From positions 62,001-126,000 of the forward strand of contig DAOTNF010000004.1 of the NCBI GenBank assembly GCA_035450685.1: a stretch of 64,000 nucleotides of DNA. Direction: 5' to 3'. This document shows, in pieces, positions 9,444 to 18,937 of the stretch. The position numbers and the translations under genes were made by a program. The notes beneath the pieces were generated by a model. The model saw nothing but the letters and a program-made list of their open reading frames with translations. It did not search any database and was not told the DNA's origin. Position 1 is the stretch's first letter; every line of letters begins with the position of its first letter. The stretch is from Syntrophosphaera sp035450685. GTDB lineage: Bacteria > Cloacimonadota > Cloacimonadia > Cloacimonadales > Cloacimonadaceae.

Positions 9444-9728
9444 CTAATTCGGCTGTTTTGACCCAATCCTTGTAGCAGCAATACTCCAGTTACTCATATT
9501 TGACATAGAAGCTTGAGCCTGGTTGTTTGGACTAACTACCAGTCCTATCTGCCAGGCTCTTTGCTGTTTGGTTTCCGATGGAGAAAGTCTGCCTTGGCCT
9601 TCTGTTACTCCAAGCGTGCGTCATACATTTTTTATCCAAAAGTATATGAGTGATAAGAAAAAACTTGACTTGGAACGCATATACTGCCAATGGGAAACAA
9701 TATTAACAATCCCTAACATGAGGTTATC

Positions 9729-12700
9729 ATGAAACTAATCAAAATAAGCATCATTATACTATTTCTGGTTTTAGTCTGCGCAAGCCTCTTTGCCCAGGTT
9801 CCTGGATGGAATTGGGCAAAAGGTGTGGGTAGTGGAAGCGATGACATAAGTTATTCCGTAGCCAGAGACAATAGCGGCAACTATTACGTGGCTGGTTATT
9901 TCTCAGGGACGGCAAGCTTCGGGTCCACTAATCTCACCTGTAGCGGCTCCGGAGATATCTTTGTGGGCAAACTGGACCCCTCCGGCAACTGGCTTTGGGC
10001 GAGAAAAGCGGGTGGTACCAGTCATGATGTAGCTTCATCCATTGCTGTCGATTCTGCTGGCAATGCCTACATTACTGGTAATTTCGCTTCCTCTGCACTT
10101 GTATTTGTGTCGAGCACCTCCTTAAGATTGAACCGTAGCGGAACCACTGGAACTGACCTTTTTGTGGCTAAGATCAACAGCAATGGTGTCTGGCAGTGGG
10201 CAAGAAAGAACTCTGGCGGTGGAACCAGCCTGGATTTGGGAAACGCGATAGCGGTTGACGCAAATTCAAATGTCTATATGACCGGATATTTTAAAAACAC
10301 AATATCCTTTACCACCGCTACAGGCGTGGACACGTTGACAGCTCAAACCAGTTCATACTATGATATGCTGGTCGCCAAAATCAGCGGCAGCGGGGTCTGG
10401 CAGTGGGCGATCCAGGGTTCCGGAGCGACGATGGATCAAGGTAGTGGCATCGCTGTGGATAGTCAGGGCAATGCCTATGTGACAGGCGGGTTTAACTCTC
10501 CCACCCTGACCCTGGGCAATATAGTGATCATCAACCGCAGGGACACCACGTTTGACGGATTTGTCGCCAAAGTCAGCCCTGAAGGGCAATGGCTGTGGGG
10601 GGACAGGTTTGGCGGCATTAACGCAGATTCCGGTTCTGCAATAACGGTTGATAGCTCAGATAATATCTATCTAACCGGTTTCTTCAGCACCTCTGCATAT
10701 TTTGGCAACTTAACTTTGACGTCCTCCGGTGGTTATGACGTGTTTGCGGCCAAATTGGATTCCTCTGGCACCTGGCTCTGGGCCAGGAAGGCGGGTGGAG
10801 CAGGCTTTGATGAGGGTTTGGGAATATCCGTGGACGCCAATTCCAACGTATTTTTGGCTGGCAGGTTCACCGGCAGCGCAAACTTTGGATCGACCACGCT
10901 AACCAGTGCCACTGGCAATTTCAGCGATGCCTTTTTGTGCAAGCTGAACTCCGCGGGAGATTGGCAGTGGGCGCTTCAGGCAGGAGGAACAGGCACGGAT
11001 ATTGGGTATGGCGTTGTTGCCCACGGGGATTCAGAAGCTTTGCTCTGCGGTTGTTTCACTGATTCGTCGGACTTTTCTGGCACCATCCTGACCAGCGCAG
11101 GAATGTCAGACGCTTTCTTTGCCAGAATAGCGGTTCCGCCTCTGACTCTGCTTTCTCCCAACGGAGGGGAAGCTTATGCGGCATCTTCAACCCAGGCCAT
11201 CACCTGGACAGCCAACGGGGTGGACACCGTGCTTCTGGATTACACCATGGATGGAGGAACAACCTGGACGACAATCACTGTTGACCCCGTGAGCGCTGGC
11301 TTGGGGAGCTATGACTGGGTATTGCCATACTCTGCCAGCAGCCAGGCTTTGGTGCGTGTGAGAAACTCGGTGGACTCAACTGTATTTGATGTCTCGGATG
11401 CCTATTTCAGTATCTATTTGGCTGATGTCGCGCCAAATGCACCTTCAGACCTTGTGGCGGCTGTAGTGTCGTCAAGTCAGATCAATCTAACATGGACCGA
11501 TAACTCGGATAACGAACTCCAGTTTAAGATAGAAAGAAAAACCGGCTCCTCGGGCACCTGGACGCAGATAGGCACAGTTGATGCCAATACTGCGTCGTTT
11601 TCCAATACAGGCCTCAGCCAGAACACCACATATTACTACCGGGTGCTGGCCAGCAACCAGGCGGGAAACTCCGGCTACTCCAATGAAGCCAGCGGGGCCA
11701 CGCCCTACGCTACCCCTGGCGCACCATCGGGATTGACGGCCACAGCACTTTCATACAACAGGATCAAGATCGATTGGACGGACAATTCCAGCATCGAGAC
11801 CGGTTTTAAGATTGAGCGCAAGACAGGCTCTTCCGGCACCTGGTCCCAGATTGCGACTGTGGGCGCTAACGTCACCACCTACACCAATAGCAGCCTCAGC
11901 CAAAACACCACCTACTTCTACCGGGTGCGGGCATACAACAACAACGTAAACTCAGAGTATTCCAACGAGGCCAGCGCCACTACCCCGTACGCAACTCCCT
12001 CCGCGCCCTCCAACCTGAGAGCGACAGCGGTCTCCACTTCCCGGATCGATCTGTCCTGGACCGATAATTCGGGTGTGGAAACAGGTGTCAAGATCGAGAG
12101 AAAGACCGGAAGCTCCGGCACCTGGGCCCAGATCGCGATTGTGGGAGCCAACGTGACAGCCTATTCAAATACCGACCTTACACATGGCACCACATACTAC
12201 TACCGCGTGCGAGCCTACAATGTTAACGTCAATTCCGTGTATTCCAACGAAGCCTACGCTACCACGCTTGTCGCCACGCTGGAAGCCCCCGGGTCTTTGA
12301 CCGCTTCGCCTGTCTCCGTTACCGGCATCGAGCTTTTATGGGTTGACAATTCCACGGAAGAAAACGGTTTCCAGGTGGAACGTAAAACGGAAGTGGAATC
12401 TGAATGGAGCCAGATAGCCCAAGTGCCCGCCAATAGCACCTCATATACGGACGAGTTGACTGCCTGGACTCAGACTATCAGCTATCGGGTGAGGGCTTTC
12501 AATGACATGACTGTCTCTGATTATTCAAACATTGCCAGCGTGGTGCCGCTTACCGCGCCTCAGGCTGCTTTCATCGCCACTCCTGTTTCTGGCTCCGCTC
12601 CACTCACGGTGCAGTTTACGGATCAGTCCACTGCCGGAACGGGAAGCATTGTTTCATGGCATTGGGATTTTGGCGATGGAGGGAGTTCGGAGGAGGCAAA

Positions 12701-13532
12701 TCCGTTTTACACCTATCAGAACCCCGGGCTTTACACGGTTGGCTTAACTGTGATTGACAGCTATCAAAACAGCGACGTTTTGACCCAGACAGACTGTATT
12801 ACAGTGCTTTCCGATGCTCCCAATCTCGAGTTGCTGAGCCCCGCCAGCATGGATTTTGGCACCCTTGCCATCGACTCCGTATCACCCTATCAACCGGTGA
12901 TTATCAGGAATACCGGACTCACCGATCTGCATATCTCGGAGGTCGGTTTTATCTCCGCTTCCGGGCAGTTTGAGGTTATGGAGTGGCAGAGTGGTATGAG
13001 CATTGCTCCGGGAGCCACGGATTCTCTCTTTGTGCGCTACGCGCCCCAGAGCGTGGGCGATGCCGCGGATTTCCTGCAGATACTGAATGATTCCGCCAAC
13101 CAGCCCGATTGCAGGGTCCGGCTTCTGGGCAAAGCGATCGTGCCCGTACCGCTTCCTCCCGCCAATCTGCAGATCGGGATTCAGGGGGTGAACACCGTGC
13201 TCTCCTGGGATCCGGTTACCCAAAACACGGCCGGGGGCCCCATCGTTACAGATTATTACTTTGTATATACAAGCGCCATGGATTCCCAGAATGGATTCAT
13301 CTTCCACGGCCTCACCCCAGATTGCGCTTATTCCCATCCCTACGTGCTGCTTGTGGAGCCCAGGGTGTTCTACAAGGTCAAAGCCGTGGTGCTTAACCAG
13401 GCGGTAAAAGCAAAAGCACCTTCCAAGGATGTGTTGGATTTATATCTGAAAGATCATCTGAAGCCCGGCATGAGCGAATCAGAAGTGAGCCAGGTGCTCG
13501 ATTCTGCCGGGAAGCTGTATCTGAATAAATAG
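9729..13532 (+). CDS. Large secreted propeller protein with FN3, PKD and Hydin-like domains
   Basis: A 1267-aa paralogue of the upstream gene. After a signal peptide ending near LFAQ come the same seven SBBP repeats to about residue 469, an Ig-like domain with LDYTMDGGTTW, and four fibronectin-III domains (about 565-940). The first three FN3 domains all contain IERKTGSSGTW. A PKD domain with WDFGDGG, an ASPM/Hydin-like domain with LDFGTLAIDS-type strands and another FN3-like domain follow. A charged tail of about 50 aa is unlike the rest. No type IX sorting domain is seen. GAGG precedes the ATG. The architecture suits a long surface or extracellular binding protein; the ligand is unknown. Confidence 0.86.
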   Translation: MKLIKISIIILFLVLVCASLFAQVPGWNWAKGVGSGSDDISYSVARDNSGNYYVAGYFSGTASFGSTNLTCSGSGDIFVGKLDPSGNWLWARKAGGTSHDVASSIAVDSAGNAYITGNFASSALVFVSSTSLRLNRSGTTGTDLFVAKINSNGVWQWARKNSGGGTSLDLGNAIAVDANSNVYMTGYFKNTISFTTATGVDTLTAQTSSYYDMLVAKISGSGVWQWAIQGSGATMDQGSGIAVDSQGNAYVTGGFNSPTLTLGNIVIINRRDTTFDGFVAKVSPEGQWLWGDRFGGINADSGSAITVDSSDNIYLTGFFSTSAYFGNLTLTSSGGYDVFAAKLDSSGTWLWARKAGGAGFDEGLGISVDANSNVFLAGRFTGSANFGSTTLTSATGNFSDAFLCKLNSAGDWQWALQAGGTGTDIGYGVVAHGDSEALLCGCFTDSSDFSGTILTSAGMSDAFFARIAVPPLTLLSPNGGEAYAASSTQAITWTANGVDTVLLDYTMDGGTTWTTITVDPVSAGLGSYDWVLPYSASSQALVRVRNSVDSTVFDVSDAYFSIYLADVAPNAPSDLVAAVVSSSQINLTWTDNSDNELQFKIERKTGSSGTWTQIGTVDANTASFSNTGLSQNTTYYYRVLASNQAGNSGYSNEASGATPYATPGAPSGLTATALSYNRIKIDWTDNSSIETGFKIERKTGSSGTWSQIATVGANVTTYTNSSLSQNTTYFYRVRAYNNNVNSEYSNEASATTPYATPSAPSNLRATAVSTSRIDLSWTDNSGVETGVKIERKTGSSGTWAQIAIVGANVTAYSNTDLTHGTTYYYRVRAYNVNVNSVYSNEAYATTLVATLEAPGSLTASPVSVTGIELLWVDNSTEENGFQVERKTEVESEWSQIAQVPANSTSYTDELTAWTQTISYRVRAFNDMTVSDYSNIASVVPLTAPQAAFIATPVSGSAPLTVQFTDQSTAGTGSIVSWHWDFGDGGSSEEANPFYTYQNPGLYTVGLTVIDSYQNSDVLTQTDCITVLSDAPNLELLSPASMDFGTLAIDSVSPYQPVIIRNTGLTDLHISEVGFISASGQFEVMEWQSGMSIAPGATDSLFVRYAPQSVGDAADFLQILNDSANQPDCRVRLLGKAIVPVPLPPANLQIGIQGVNTVLSWDPVTQNTAGGPIVTDYYFVYTSAMDSQNGFIFHGLTPDCAYSHPYVLLVEPRVFYKVKAVVLNQAVKAKAPSKDVLDLYLKDHLKPGMSESEVSQVLDSAGKLYLNK
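10149..11127 (+). repeat. Long direct repeat, copy 2
   Basis: Second copy of the 979-bp identical stretch, covering repeats 2-7 of the propeller in the larger gene. Just upstream, the same alignment shows many substitutions, so identity is confined to this block. Confidence 0.95.
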
Positions 13533-13571
13533 CGGTTCTTGTGGTTTCCCCGAGCTTTGCCTCTCATGTCT

Positions 13572-13680
13572 CCCTCATTTGCTGGCAGAGGTCGGGGAAG
13601 CATCATCCTTAGGTCATCCTTATAAAAGTTAAGGATGACCTAAGCTTGACCCAAGGTTGTCCAAGGGATGCAAATGAGGG
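13572..13680. repeat. MITE-like element, copy 1
   Basis: 109 bp with perfect 11-bp terminal inverted repeats, CCCTCATTTGC at the left and GCAAATGAGGG at the right. An internal palindrome has the arms AGGTCATCCTT and AAGGATGACCT around a short loop. It sits between two converging genes and may also act as a transcription terminator. Three related copies are at 36826, 50608 and 58799. Confidence 0.8.
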
Positions 13681-13706
13681 CCATATAACAGGCCGGAGGG
13701 TTTAAC

Positions 13707-14648
13707 TCATTTGCAGATTGTGACATACATCACACCGCCGCTGGCGGAGCCAAAATAACCAAGAGCGTTGTGGACTCCTCCGTAGAGGTAGCCTTCGGGC
13801 ATATTGACGTAGTTGTAATAGTTGTCGTCCAAGATGTAGGACTTTATCCTGTAGCGCCCGTAGAACATAAAGACTTGGCTATAACCCCTTAGCATGATGT
13901 AGTTGTCCGGCAGGCCTTGCTGAGGCCCAGATCTGAATCTTACAGCCGAGCTTATTCTGCGGATGGTTTCTCCACTTGAGTTGTACGTCTCTTCCATAGA
14001 GGCATCCGGATGTACCATACCCATGATCTGGGTGGTATATTCCAGATCGGTGCTAAACTCTTCCAAACAATAGAATTCGCTGAAGAAATTGTAGTTTCCG
14101 GCGATCTGTCCAGTGTTGAGCACCAGGGGGAAGTCACTGTCTATCCTGTTGAAAGGCATTTGGTTTTGGGTCTGCTCATCGAAAGAATAGCCCTCTCCGT
14201 CAGCATTGTTGCCATACACATCTGTTTCCAGCGTAATGGCCTGGGGTACTGTGGTTTCCGCCCAAATCACAGGCTGATAGCCGGGGATCCTCGCTTCGAT
14301 CCGGTAGCGATGCTCCGCTTCTATCAGGCGCTGTTCCGGATCCAGATAGGCGGGCAGGATTCCCGCCATGCCAGGCTGCAGCGTGAACTCCTGGCCGGAG
14401 GTCAGATCGCGCAGGGTTATTTTCGCATCGGTTACAAAGATCTGCAGATAGTTGAAGTCTTCAATCTCCGAACTGCGGGTCAGATACACAGGATGCTCCT
14501 CGTTCAGCGGTTGCCCTGCTACCAGCAGAGCCGAAAGCGAGTAAACCTCGCCTTTGAAGCGCGGGCCGGAGGTTGATTCGCAGGAAAACAGGAGGAGCAT
14601 GGCAAAAAGAGCCAGAAGAAGTAAGATTTTTCTCATGATTTTTACCAT
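13707..14648 (-). CDS. DUF4249-type lipoprotein paired with the TonB-dependent receptor
   Basis: A secreted lipoprotein with a signal peptide and lipobox LLFSC (Cys about residue 23), then a beta-rich region with ITLRDLTSGQEF and YRIEARIPGYQPVIWAETTVP. This matches the style of DUF4249 proteins, which in Bacteroidota accompany TonB-dependent receptors. Here it directly follows such a receptor, and its ATG at 14648 overlaps the receptor stop by 7 nt; a second ATG at 14636 would remove the overlap. It probably cooperates with the receptor at the outer membrane, but the substrate cannot be read from sequence. Confidence 0.8.
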   Translation of the reverse strand: MVKIMRKILLLLALFAMLLLFSCESTSGPRFKGEVYSLSALLVAGQPLNEEHPVYLTRSSEIEDFNYLQIFVTDAKITLRDLTSGQEFTLQPGMAGILPAYLDPEQRLIEAEHRYRIEARIPGYQPVIWAETTVPQAITLETDVYGNNADGEGYSFDEQTQNQMPFNRIDSDFPLVLNTGQIAGNYNFFSEFYCLEEFSTDLEYTTQIMGMVHPDASMEETYNSSGETIRRISSAVRFRSGPQQGLPDNYIMLRGYSQVFMFYGRYRIKSYILDDNYYNYVNMPEGYLYGGVHNALGYFGSASGGVMYVTICK

Positions 14649-16963
14649 TGTACGTTGATTCCCACAAAGGGTAGAAAGGGAAACTGGGCACTGTCGTTAT
14701 GCTTCAGCAGCAGACCGCCTTCTTCCAAGGTCAGAAAGTAGCTGCGGGAGCCGATGTTTTTGCGGTTGAACACGTTGATCACCTCAAGGTACGGTTCGAT
14801 GGAGCCCCACTTGGTGACCCACTCATATTTGGTGCTAAGATCGAGGCGGATATAGGCTGGCAGCCTTTCTTTGTCGGAATAGCTGTAGATGATCTGAAAA
14901 TCCTCGCCGTCGAAGTAGATGCGTTCAGGGAGGGAGGTTGGCTGGCCTGTATTGTAGCTGAAGTTGACACCCAGCTTGAGATCAGCGCCAAACACCTGAA
15001 ACCCGCTATTCTGGCTCACATTGAAGGTTTCCACCAATGAAATGGCGTGGGTGCGGTCGTAGCGGGGGTAGAAGTATTCGCTTTGGCCTGTATCGGGATT
15101 GATGTTGGTGCCCTCCATTTTCCTACGCGTTTGGCTTAGCGTGTAGCCGATAAAGCCCTGCAGTCCCCGCCAATCATTACGGAGCATCAGGTCAATCCCA
15201 TAGGTGTGGCCTTTGCCCACATGAAACACATCGGCCAGGGTGCCGGTGTCGTTGTTCCAGCTAAACTCGGTGGCTACGTTGTATTGCAGCAGGTTGTTAT
15301 AGCTCTTGTAATAGGTTTCCAGATCAAAGTTGAAGAAGCGGCTCAACTCACGCTTGTAACCCAGAATGTAATGAGCGGAAAGGCCAGGATCAAGGCTTCC
15401 ATCCAAAGGAATCCACACATCCATGGGAGTGCTTATTTCCATGGACATCAAAGTCAGATACTGGTGATAGAGGCCATAGTTCAGATACACGCTTTCTCCC
15501 TCGCGCAGGCGGCGACGCAGGGACAGGCGCGGCTCCAGATTGATGTAGGCGGCATCCGGTGCTTGAGAGGGACGCACAGAGAGTGTGTGGTACAGGTTTG
15601 CCCGCAAACCGGGCTGCAGGGTCCAGTAGCCGTCTATCTCCCAAACCTCCTGCAGGAAAGCCGCCGTGGTGAGCGATGAGACCTTCACGTCGGGCAGCGC
15701 GTTCTGCTGGAACTGATAGCTGGTGCCCATCTTCAGCCAGGTGTTGTTCCATTTCAGTTCCAGGCCTCCATCCAGCAGATGCCGGTTGTTCGGTTTCCAA
15801 CTGAGGAGGGCTTTGGCGGTGAGGTCGTGGATGCCGTTTTTGCGTTCCACGGTTGTTTCGCCCTCTTTGGTGTTCTGGCTGAAGTTGTTGGTGAACTCGC
15901 TGCCAGCCAGCACAAATTGGGAAAACAGCCGGGGACTGAAAAGGTGCACCCACTGGGTGGTAAAAGTCTTGTTCCCCCATGCCAAATCCAGGACGGGGCC
16001 ATAATCAAAACTGAGATCATCCCTGCCAAAATATGTGCTTATGCTCAGTTTGTCCTTGTCTCCCAGATCCCAATTCAATTTGAAGTGGCCATCGTAAAAA
16101 TAGTAATCCGGCAGTTCGTCGTAGAAGGCCTTGAGCAGTTCCACATAGGTTCTGCGTATGGAGCCCATGTAGGAGCCTCTTTGCGAACCAATTTTCCAGG
16201 GGCCCTCCAAGGTCGCAGAGGATGAGATCAGGCTCCAGCGGGCGACTCCCTGGTGATGCACACGGTTCCCCTGCCGGTTGAGCACATCCAGCACGGAAGA
16301 CATTCTGCCTCCATACTTAGCCGGATATCCGCCTTTTATCAGTTCCACGCTTTCCACGGCATCGGTGTTGAAGGTGCTGAAGATGCCGCCAAAGTGGTTG
16401 GGATTGTACACATCGATGTCATCCAGCAGGATCAGGTTTTGATCGGGAGAACCGCCCCGGACATAGAGTCCGGAAGAAAAATCGGAGATCGGGGCCACGC
16501 CGGGCAGGGTGAGGACCGCTCGGAAGATATCGGCTTCCACCGGAGAAACCACGCTCTGGATGTCTTCGCTTCCACGGTGGATCGTGCCAGTGCGGATTTG
16601 AGGGCCTTCATAGGTGGCTTCCGCCGTGGCGCTCACCACCACCTTGCTGAGTTCCACCGAACTCTTATCCAGGCTGACATTGACCACGGCGTCCGGGGAA
16701 TGCTCGCTTACCTCAAATTCCACGCTTTTGGGCAGGCTCGAAATCTGGCTGAATTGCAGGGTGTATCGACCGTGTTCTTTGAGCGTGATCACATAGTAGC
16801 CTTTTCTGTTAGTCTGACCGCCTATGCCCGTTCCGGCTACAACTACATTAACGTATTGCATCGGTTCGGCGCTTCCGGACCGGGTCACAAAACCGCTGAC
16901 GGTAGCCGCAAAGGCACTGGCGCAAAGCAGCAGGCAGCAGAGGGTTGCAGTTAATCGTAGCAT
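14642..16963 (-). CDS. TonB-dependent outer membrane receptor with carboxypeptidase-like domain
   Basis: 773 aa. A signal peptide ends near AFAA. An N-terminal carboxypeptidase-regulatory-like domain follows (about 21-105, with TNRKGYYVITLKEHGRYTL). The plug domain (about 130-235) holds YVRGGSPDQNLILLDDIDVY and ELIKGGYPAKYGGRMSSVLD. The remainder is a long beta-barrel ending in a C-terminal aromatic (Trp), as expected for Bam recognition. Such receptors import bulky substrates with TonB energy. AGGA precedes the start, and a TTGACT lies 56 nt upstream of it. No TonB, ExbB or ExbD gene is in the window. The substrate is unknown. Confidence 0.92.
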   Translation of the reverse strand: MLRLTATLCCLLLCASAFAATVSGFVTRSGSAEPMQYVNVVVAGTGIGGQTNRKGYYVITLKEHGRYTLQFSQISSLPKSVEFEVSEHSPDAVVNVSLDKSSVELSKVVVSATAEATYEGPQIRTGTIHRGSEDIQSVVSPVEADIFRAVLTLPGVAPISDFSSGLYVRGGSPDQNLILLDDIDVYNPNHFGGIFSTFNTDAVESVELIKGGYPAKYGGRMSSVLDVLNRQGNRVHHQGVARWSLISSSATLEGPWKIGSQRGSYMGSIRRTYVELLKAFYDELPDYYFYDGHFKLNWDLGDKDKLSISTYFGRDDLSFDYGPVLDLAWGNKTFTTQWVHLFSPRLFSQFVLAGSEFTNNFSQNTKEGETTVERKNGIHDLTAKALLSWKPNNRHLLDGGLELKWNNTWLKMGTSYQFQQNALPDVKVSSLTTAAFLQEVWEIDGYWTLQPGLRANLYHTLSVRPSQAPDAAYINLEPRLSLRRRLREGESVYLNYGLYHQYLTLMSMEISTPMDVWIPLDGSLDPGLSAHYILGYKRELSRFFNFDLETYYKSYNNLLQYNVATEFSWNNDTGTLADVFHVGKGHTYGIDLMLRNDWRGLQGFIGYTLSQTRRKMEGTNINPDTGQSEYFYPRYDRTHAISLVETFNVSQNSGFQVFGADLKLGVNFSYNTGQPTSLPERIYFDGEDFQIIYSYSDKERLPAYIRLDLSTKYEWVTKWGSIEPYLEVINVFNRKNIGSRSYFLTLEEGGLLLKHNDSAQFPFLPFVGINVQW

Positions 16964-17335
16964 AGTTTCCTGACCTTCTTTTTCTTTTTTTCAAGCAAAG
17001 CTGATTTCAAGCATTAGCAGTCAACCCATAATCGCAATACCAGCGATCGCTGTCCCGTTGATTTTCGGCTACCGTTGGGGGGGAGTGTCATCTGGGGATA
17101 AAATGGGGATTGGTAAACAGGGGCAAAAAGAAGAGCCGGAATCACTTCCGGCTGCTCCTTGTATCACAAAAGCCTTGTCGGCTGTCAGTTCAAGACAATT
17201 TTGGAAGGTTTTCTTCCCGACTTGTTAGATTCGGCGGTCACTTCGGTCTCGTTGCCTTTGACCAGCAGGGGAATCCTGAAAAGATACGTTGATATAAACA
17301 TCATTTTCCATAATGACAAGGCAGCGGTGGCAGGC
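16964..17335. other. Intergenic region between receptor gene and ctpA terminus
   Basis: No gene seen. On the minus strand it holds the receptor promoter region (TTGACT at 17019-17024) and the terminator that ends the large operon. Confidence 0.55.
17126..17153 (-). terminator. Rho-independent terminator of the der-ctpA operon
   Basis: On the minus strand an 8-bp hairpin (AGCCGGAA, loop GTGA, TTCCGGCT) is followed by CTTCTTTTTG. It lies about 180 nt beyond the ctpA stop, the end of the minus-strand gene cluster. Confidence 0.75.
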
Positions 17336-18937
17336 CTATCGCTTCCTGCTCTGTTCCGCCACATGGGCAAACATGGCCTCGAGGGTGTCAAAGCGGTTGA
17401 AAAGGTCGATGGCTGCCTGCAACTGCTTGTCCATGGTGATGGTAACCTTGTAAGCTTCCTGATCGCCGTACGCTTTGCGCAGCAGCTCGCTTTTCAGCAT
17501 GGTGCGGATATAGGTGTCTGCGCTGTCCAGGTCAGCTTGGGTGTATTTGATATCCAGGGATTTGGCATAGCCGAGGAAGCGTTGCATCAGTGAATCGGTG
17601 ATCTTGATATCTTTCTCCACGGTATGGTCGTGTTCCACCATGTAGTCCACGGTGAAGTTGAAGAAAGCGTTCTTGCGACGCAGTTCGGCGCCAAACTGGG
17701 TCAGCAGATCAGATTCTGTTTCGATGTCGGGAGTGATGCCTCCGCCGCCGAAGACCTCGCGTTTGTTGACCGTGTAATAGACCTGCTTCTTATTTTTCTC
17801 GGCCTCGGCTTCCTGTTCGCTCTTGCTCACTTCCTCGCCTTTGAGCAGCTTGTCGTTGCTCAGTTTGTGGATGCAGCGTCCGGATTTGATGTAGTAATAG
17901 GCGTTGGTGATCTTGATGCCATTGCCGTTGGCGAGGGGGAAAAGCTGTTGCACGCTGCCCTTGCCAAAGGTGGGCTTGCCCATCACCAGTCCCTTGTCCC
18001 AGTCCTGGATCGATCCCGCAAAGATTTCGGAGGCACTGGCAGAGGCTTCGTTGACCAGCACCACGATGGGATAGTTGCGGTTCTTGGTCTCAAAGCGGGT
18101 GAAGTGCTGACGGTTGGCCACAGCGGCACGGCCTTTGGTTTCCACCACCAGTTTGCCTTTGCCGATGAACTCGTTCACTGTGTCCACAGCCTGGTCCAGC
18201 AATCCGCCGGGATTCCAGCGCAGATCGATGATCAGGCCACGGATGTTTTCCTCTTCCAGCGAATTCAGGGCGGTGCGCAGTTCACGAACGGTGTTCTCGC
18301 TGAACTGGCTCATGCGGATGTAACCCACGCCGTTGTCCAGTTTGAAGTAGTAGGGAACGCTCTTGATTTTGATGGTCTCGCGGGTGATCTTGAACTCCAG
18401 GGGATTGGAAACGCCGGGGCGGCTGATCGTTATGATCACAGTAGTGCCCACCTCGCCGCGCATGTGTTTGATCGCTTCATCGGTGCTGAAGCCTACTACA
18501 TTTATATCGTTGACGCGAATGATCCTGTCACCGGCAGTGATGCCCATACGGTAAGCCGGAGTGCCTTCGATGGGGGAGATGACCGTGATATAGTCTCCCA
18601 CCTTGTCGATCTGGATACCCAGGCCTCCAAAGGAGCCTTTTGTGGAGGTGGTGAATTCTTCGAATTCTGCTTTGGTAAAGTAGGTGGTGTGGGGATCCGT
18701 GGAGCCCAGCATACCGATGATGGCTGCCTTGATCAGTTCTTCGTCGCTAAGATTGGTAACATAGTTCTGTTTCAACTTGTTCAGGACATCGCTAAACAAT
18801 CCCAACTGGGAATACAGGTCGCTGCCGCCGCTGCTGTTCTGGGCAAATGCCGAGGTGGCTCCAAACAGCATGATGGCAGCAAGGATCCAGACGATGGCTA
18901 TGGTTATTAAAGCTGTTTTCTGTTTTTTATCGTTCAC
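17336..18937 (-). CDS. ctpA: S41-family C-terminal processing peptidase
   Basis: A membrane-anchored periplasmic serine protease with an N-terminal hydrophobic anchor (about residues 8-32). The PDZ domain spans about 100-175 with GLGIQI and GDRIIRVNDINV. The S41 core holds LIIDLRWNPGGLL, then NEASASASE, where Ser301 should be the nucleophile. Lys326 in GKPTFGKGS is the general base, and the 25-residue spacing matches characterised family members. A 533-aa length is typical. The C-terminal region after the catalytic core is Lys-rich and charged. Its start overlaps the tmk stop by 11 nt. Probably processes or degrades envelope proteins. Confidence 0.94.
   Translation of the reverse strand: MNDKKQKTALITIAIVWILAAIMLFGATSAFAQNSSGGSDLYSQLGLFSDVLNKLKQNYVTNLSDEELIKAAIIGMLGSTDPHTTYFTKAEFEEFTTSTKGSFGGLGIQIDKVGDYITVISPIEGTPAYRMGITAGDRIIRVNDINVVGFSTDEAIKHMRGEVGTTVIITISRPGVSNPLEFKITRETIKIKSVPYYFKLDNGVGYIRMSQFSENTVRELRTALNSLEEENIRGLIIDLRWNPGGLLDQAVDTVNEFIGKGKLVVETKGRAAVANRQHFTRFETKNRNYPIVVLVNEASASASEIFAGSIQDWDKGLVMGKPTFGKGSVQQLFPLANGNGIKITNAYYYIKSGRCIHKLSNDKLLKGEEVSKSEQEAEAEKNKKQVYYTVNKREVFGGGGITPDIETESDLLTQFGAELRRKNAFFNFTVDYMVEHDHTVEKDIKITDSLMQRFLGYAKSLDIKYTQADLDSADTYIRTMLKSELLRKAYGDQEAYKVTITMDKQLQAAIDLFNRFDTLEAMFAHVAEQSRKR

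Noticed and set aside
9523..9732. Small frame of 69 aa between the two propeller genes
   Set aside because: It has no ribosome binding site or recognisable content and overlaps the leader and start of the next gene. The 285-bp gap holds only a TTGACT at 9665-9670.
17624..18910. 428-aa reading frame antisense to ctpA
   Set aside because: It lies entirely opposite a gene with intact catalytic motifs and has no recognisable domain or ribosome site; it is a shadow of GC-biased codons.
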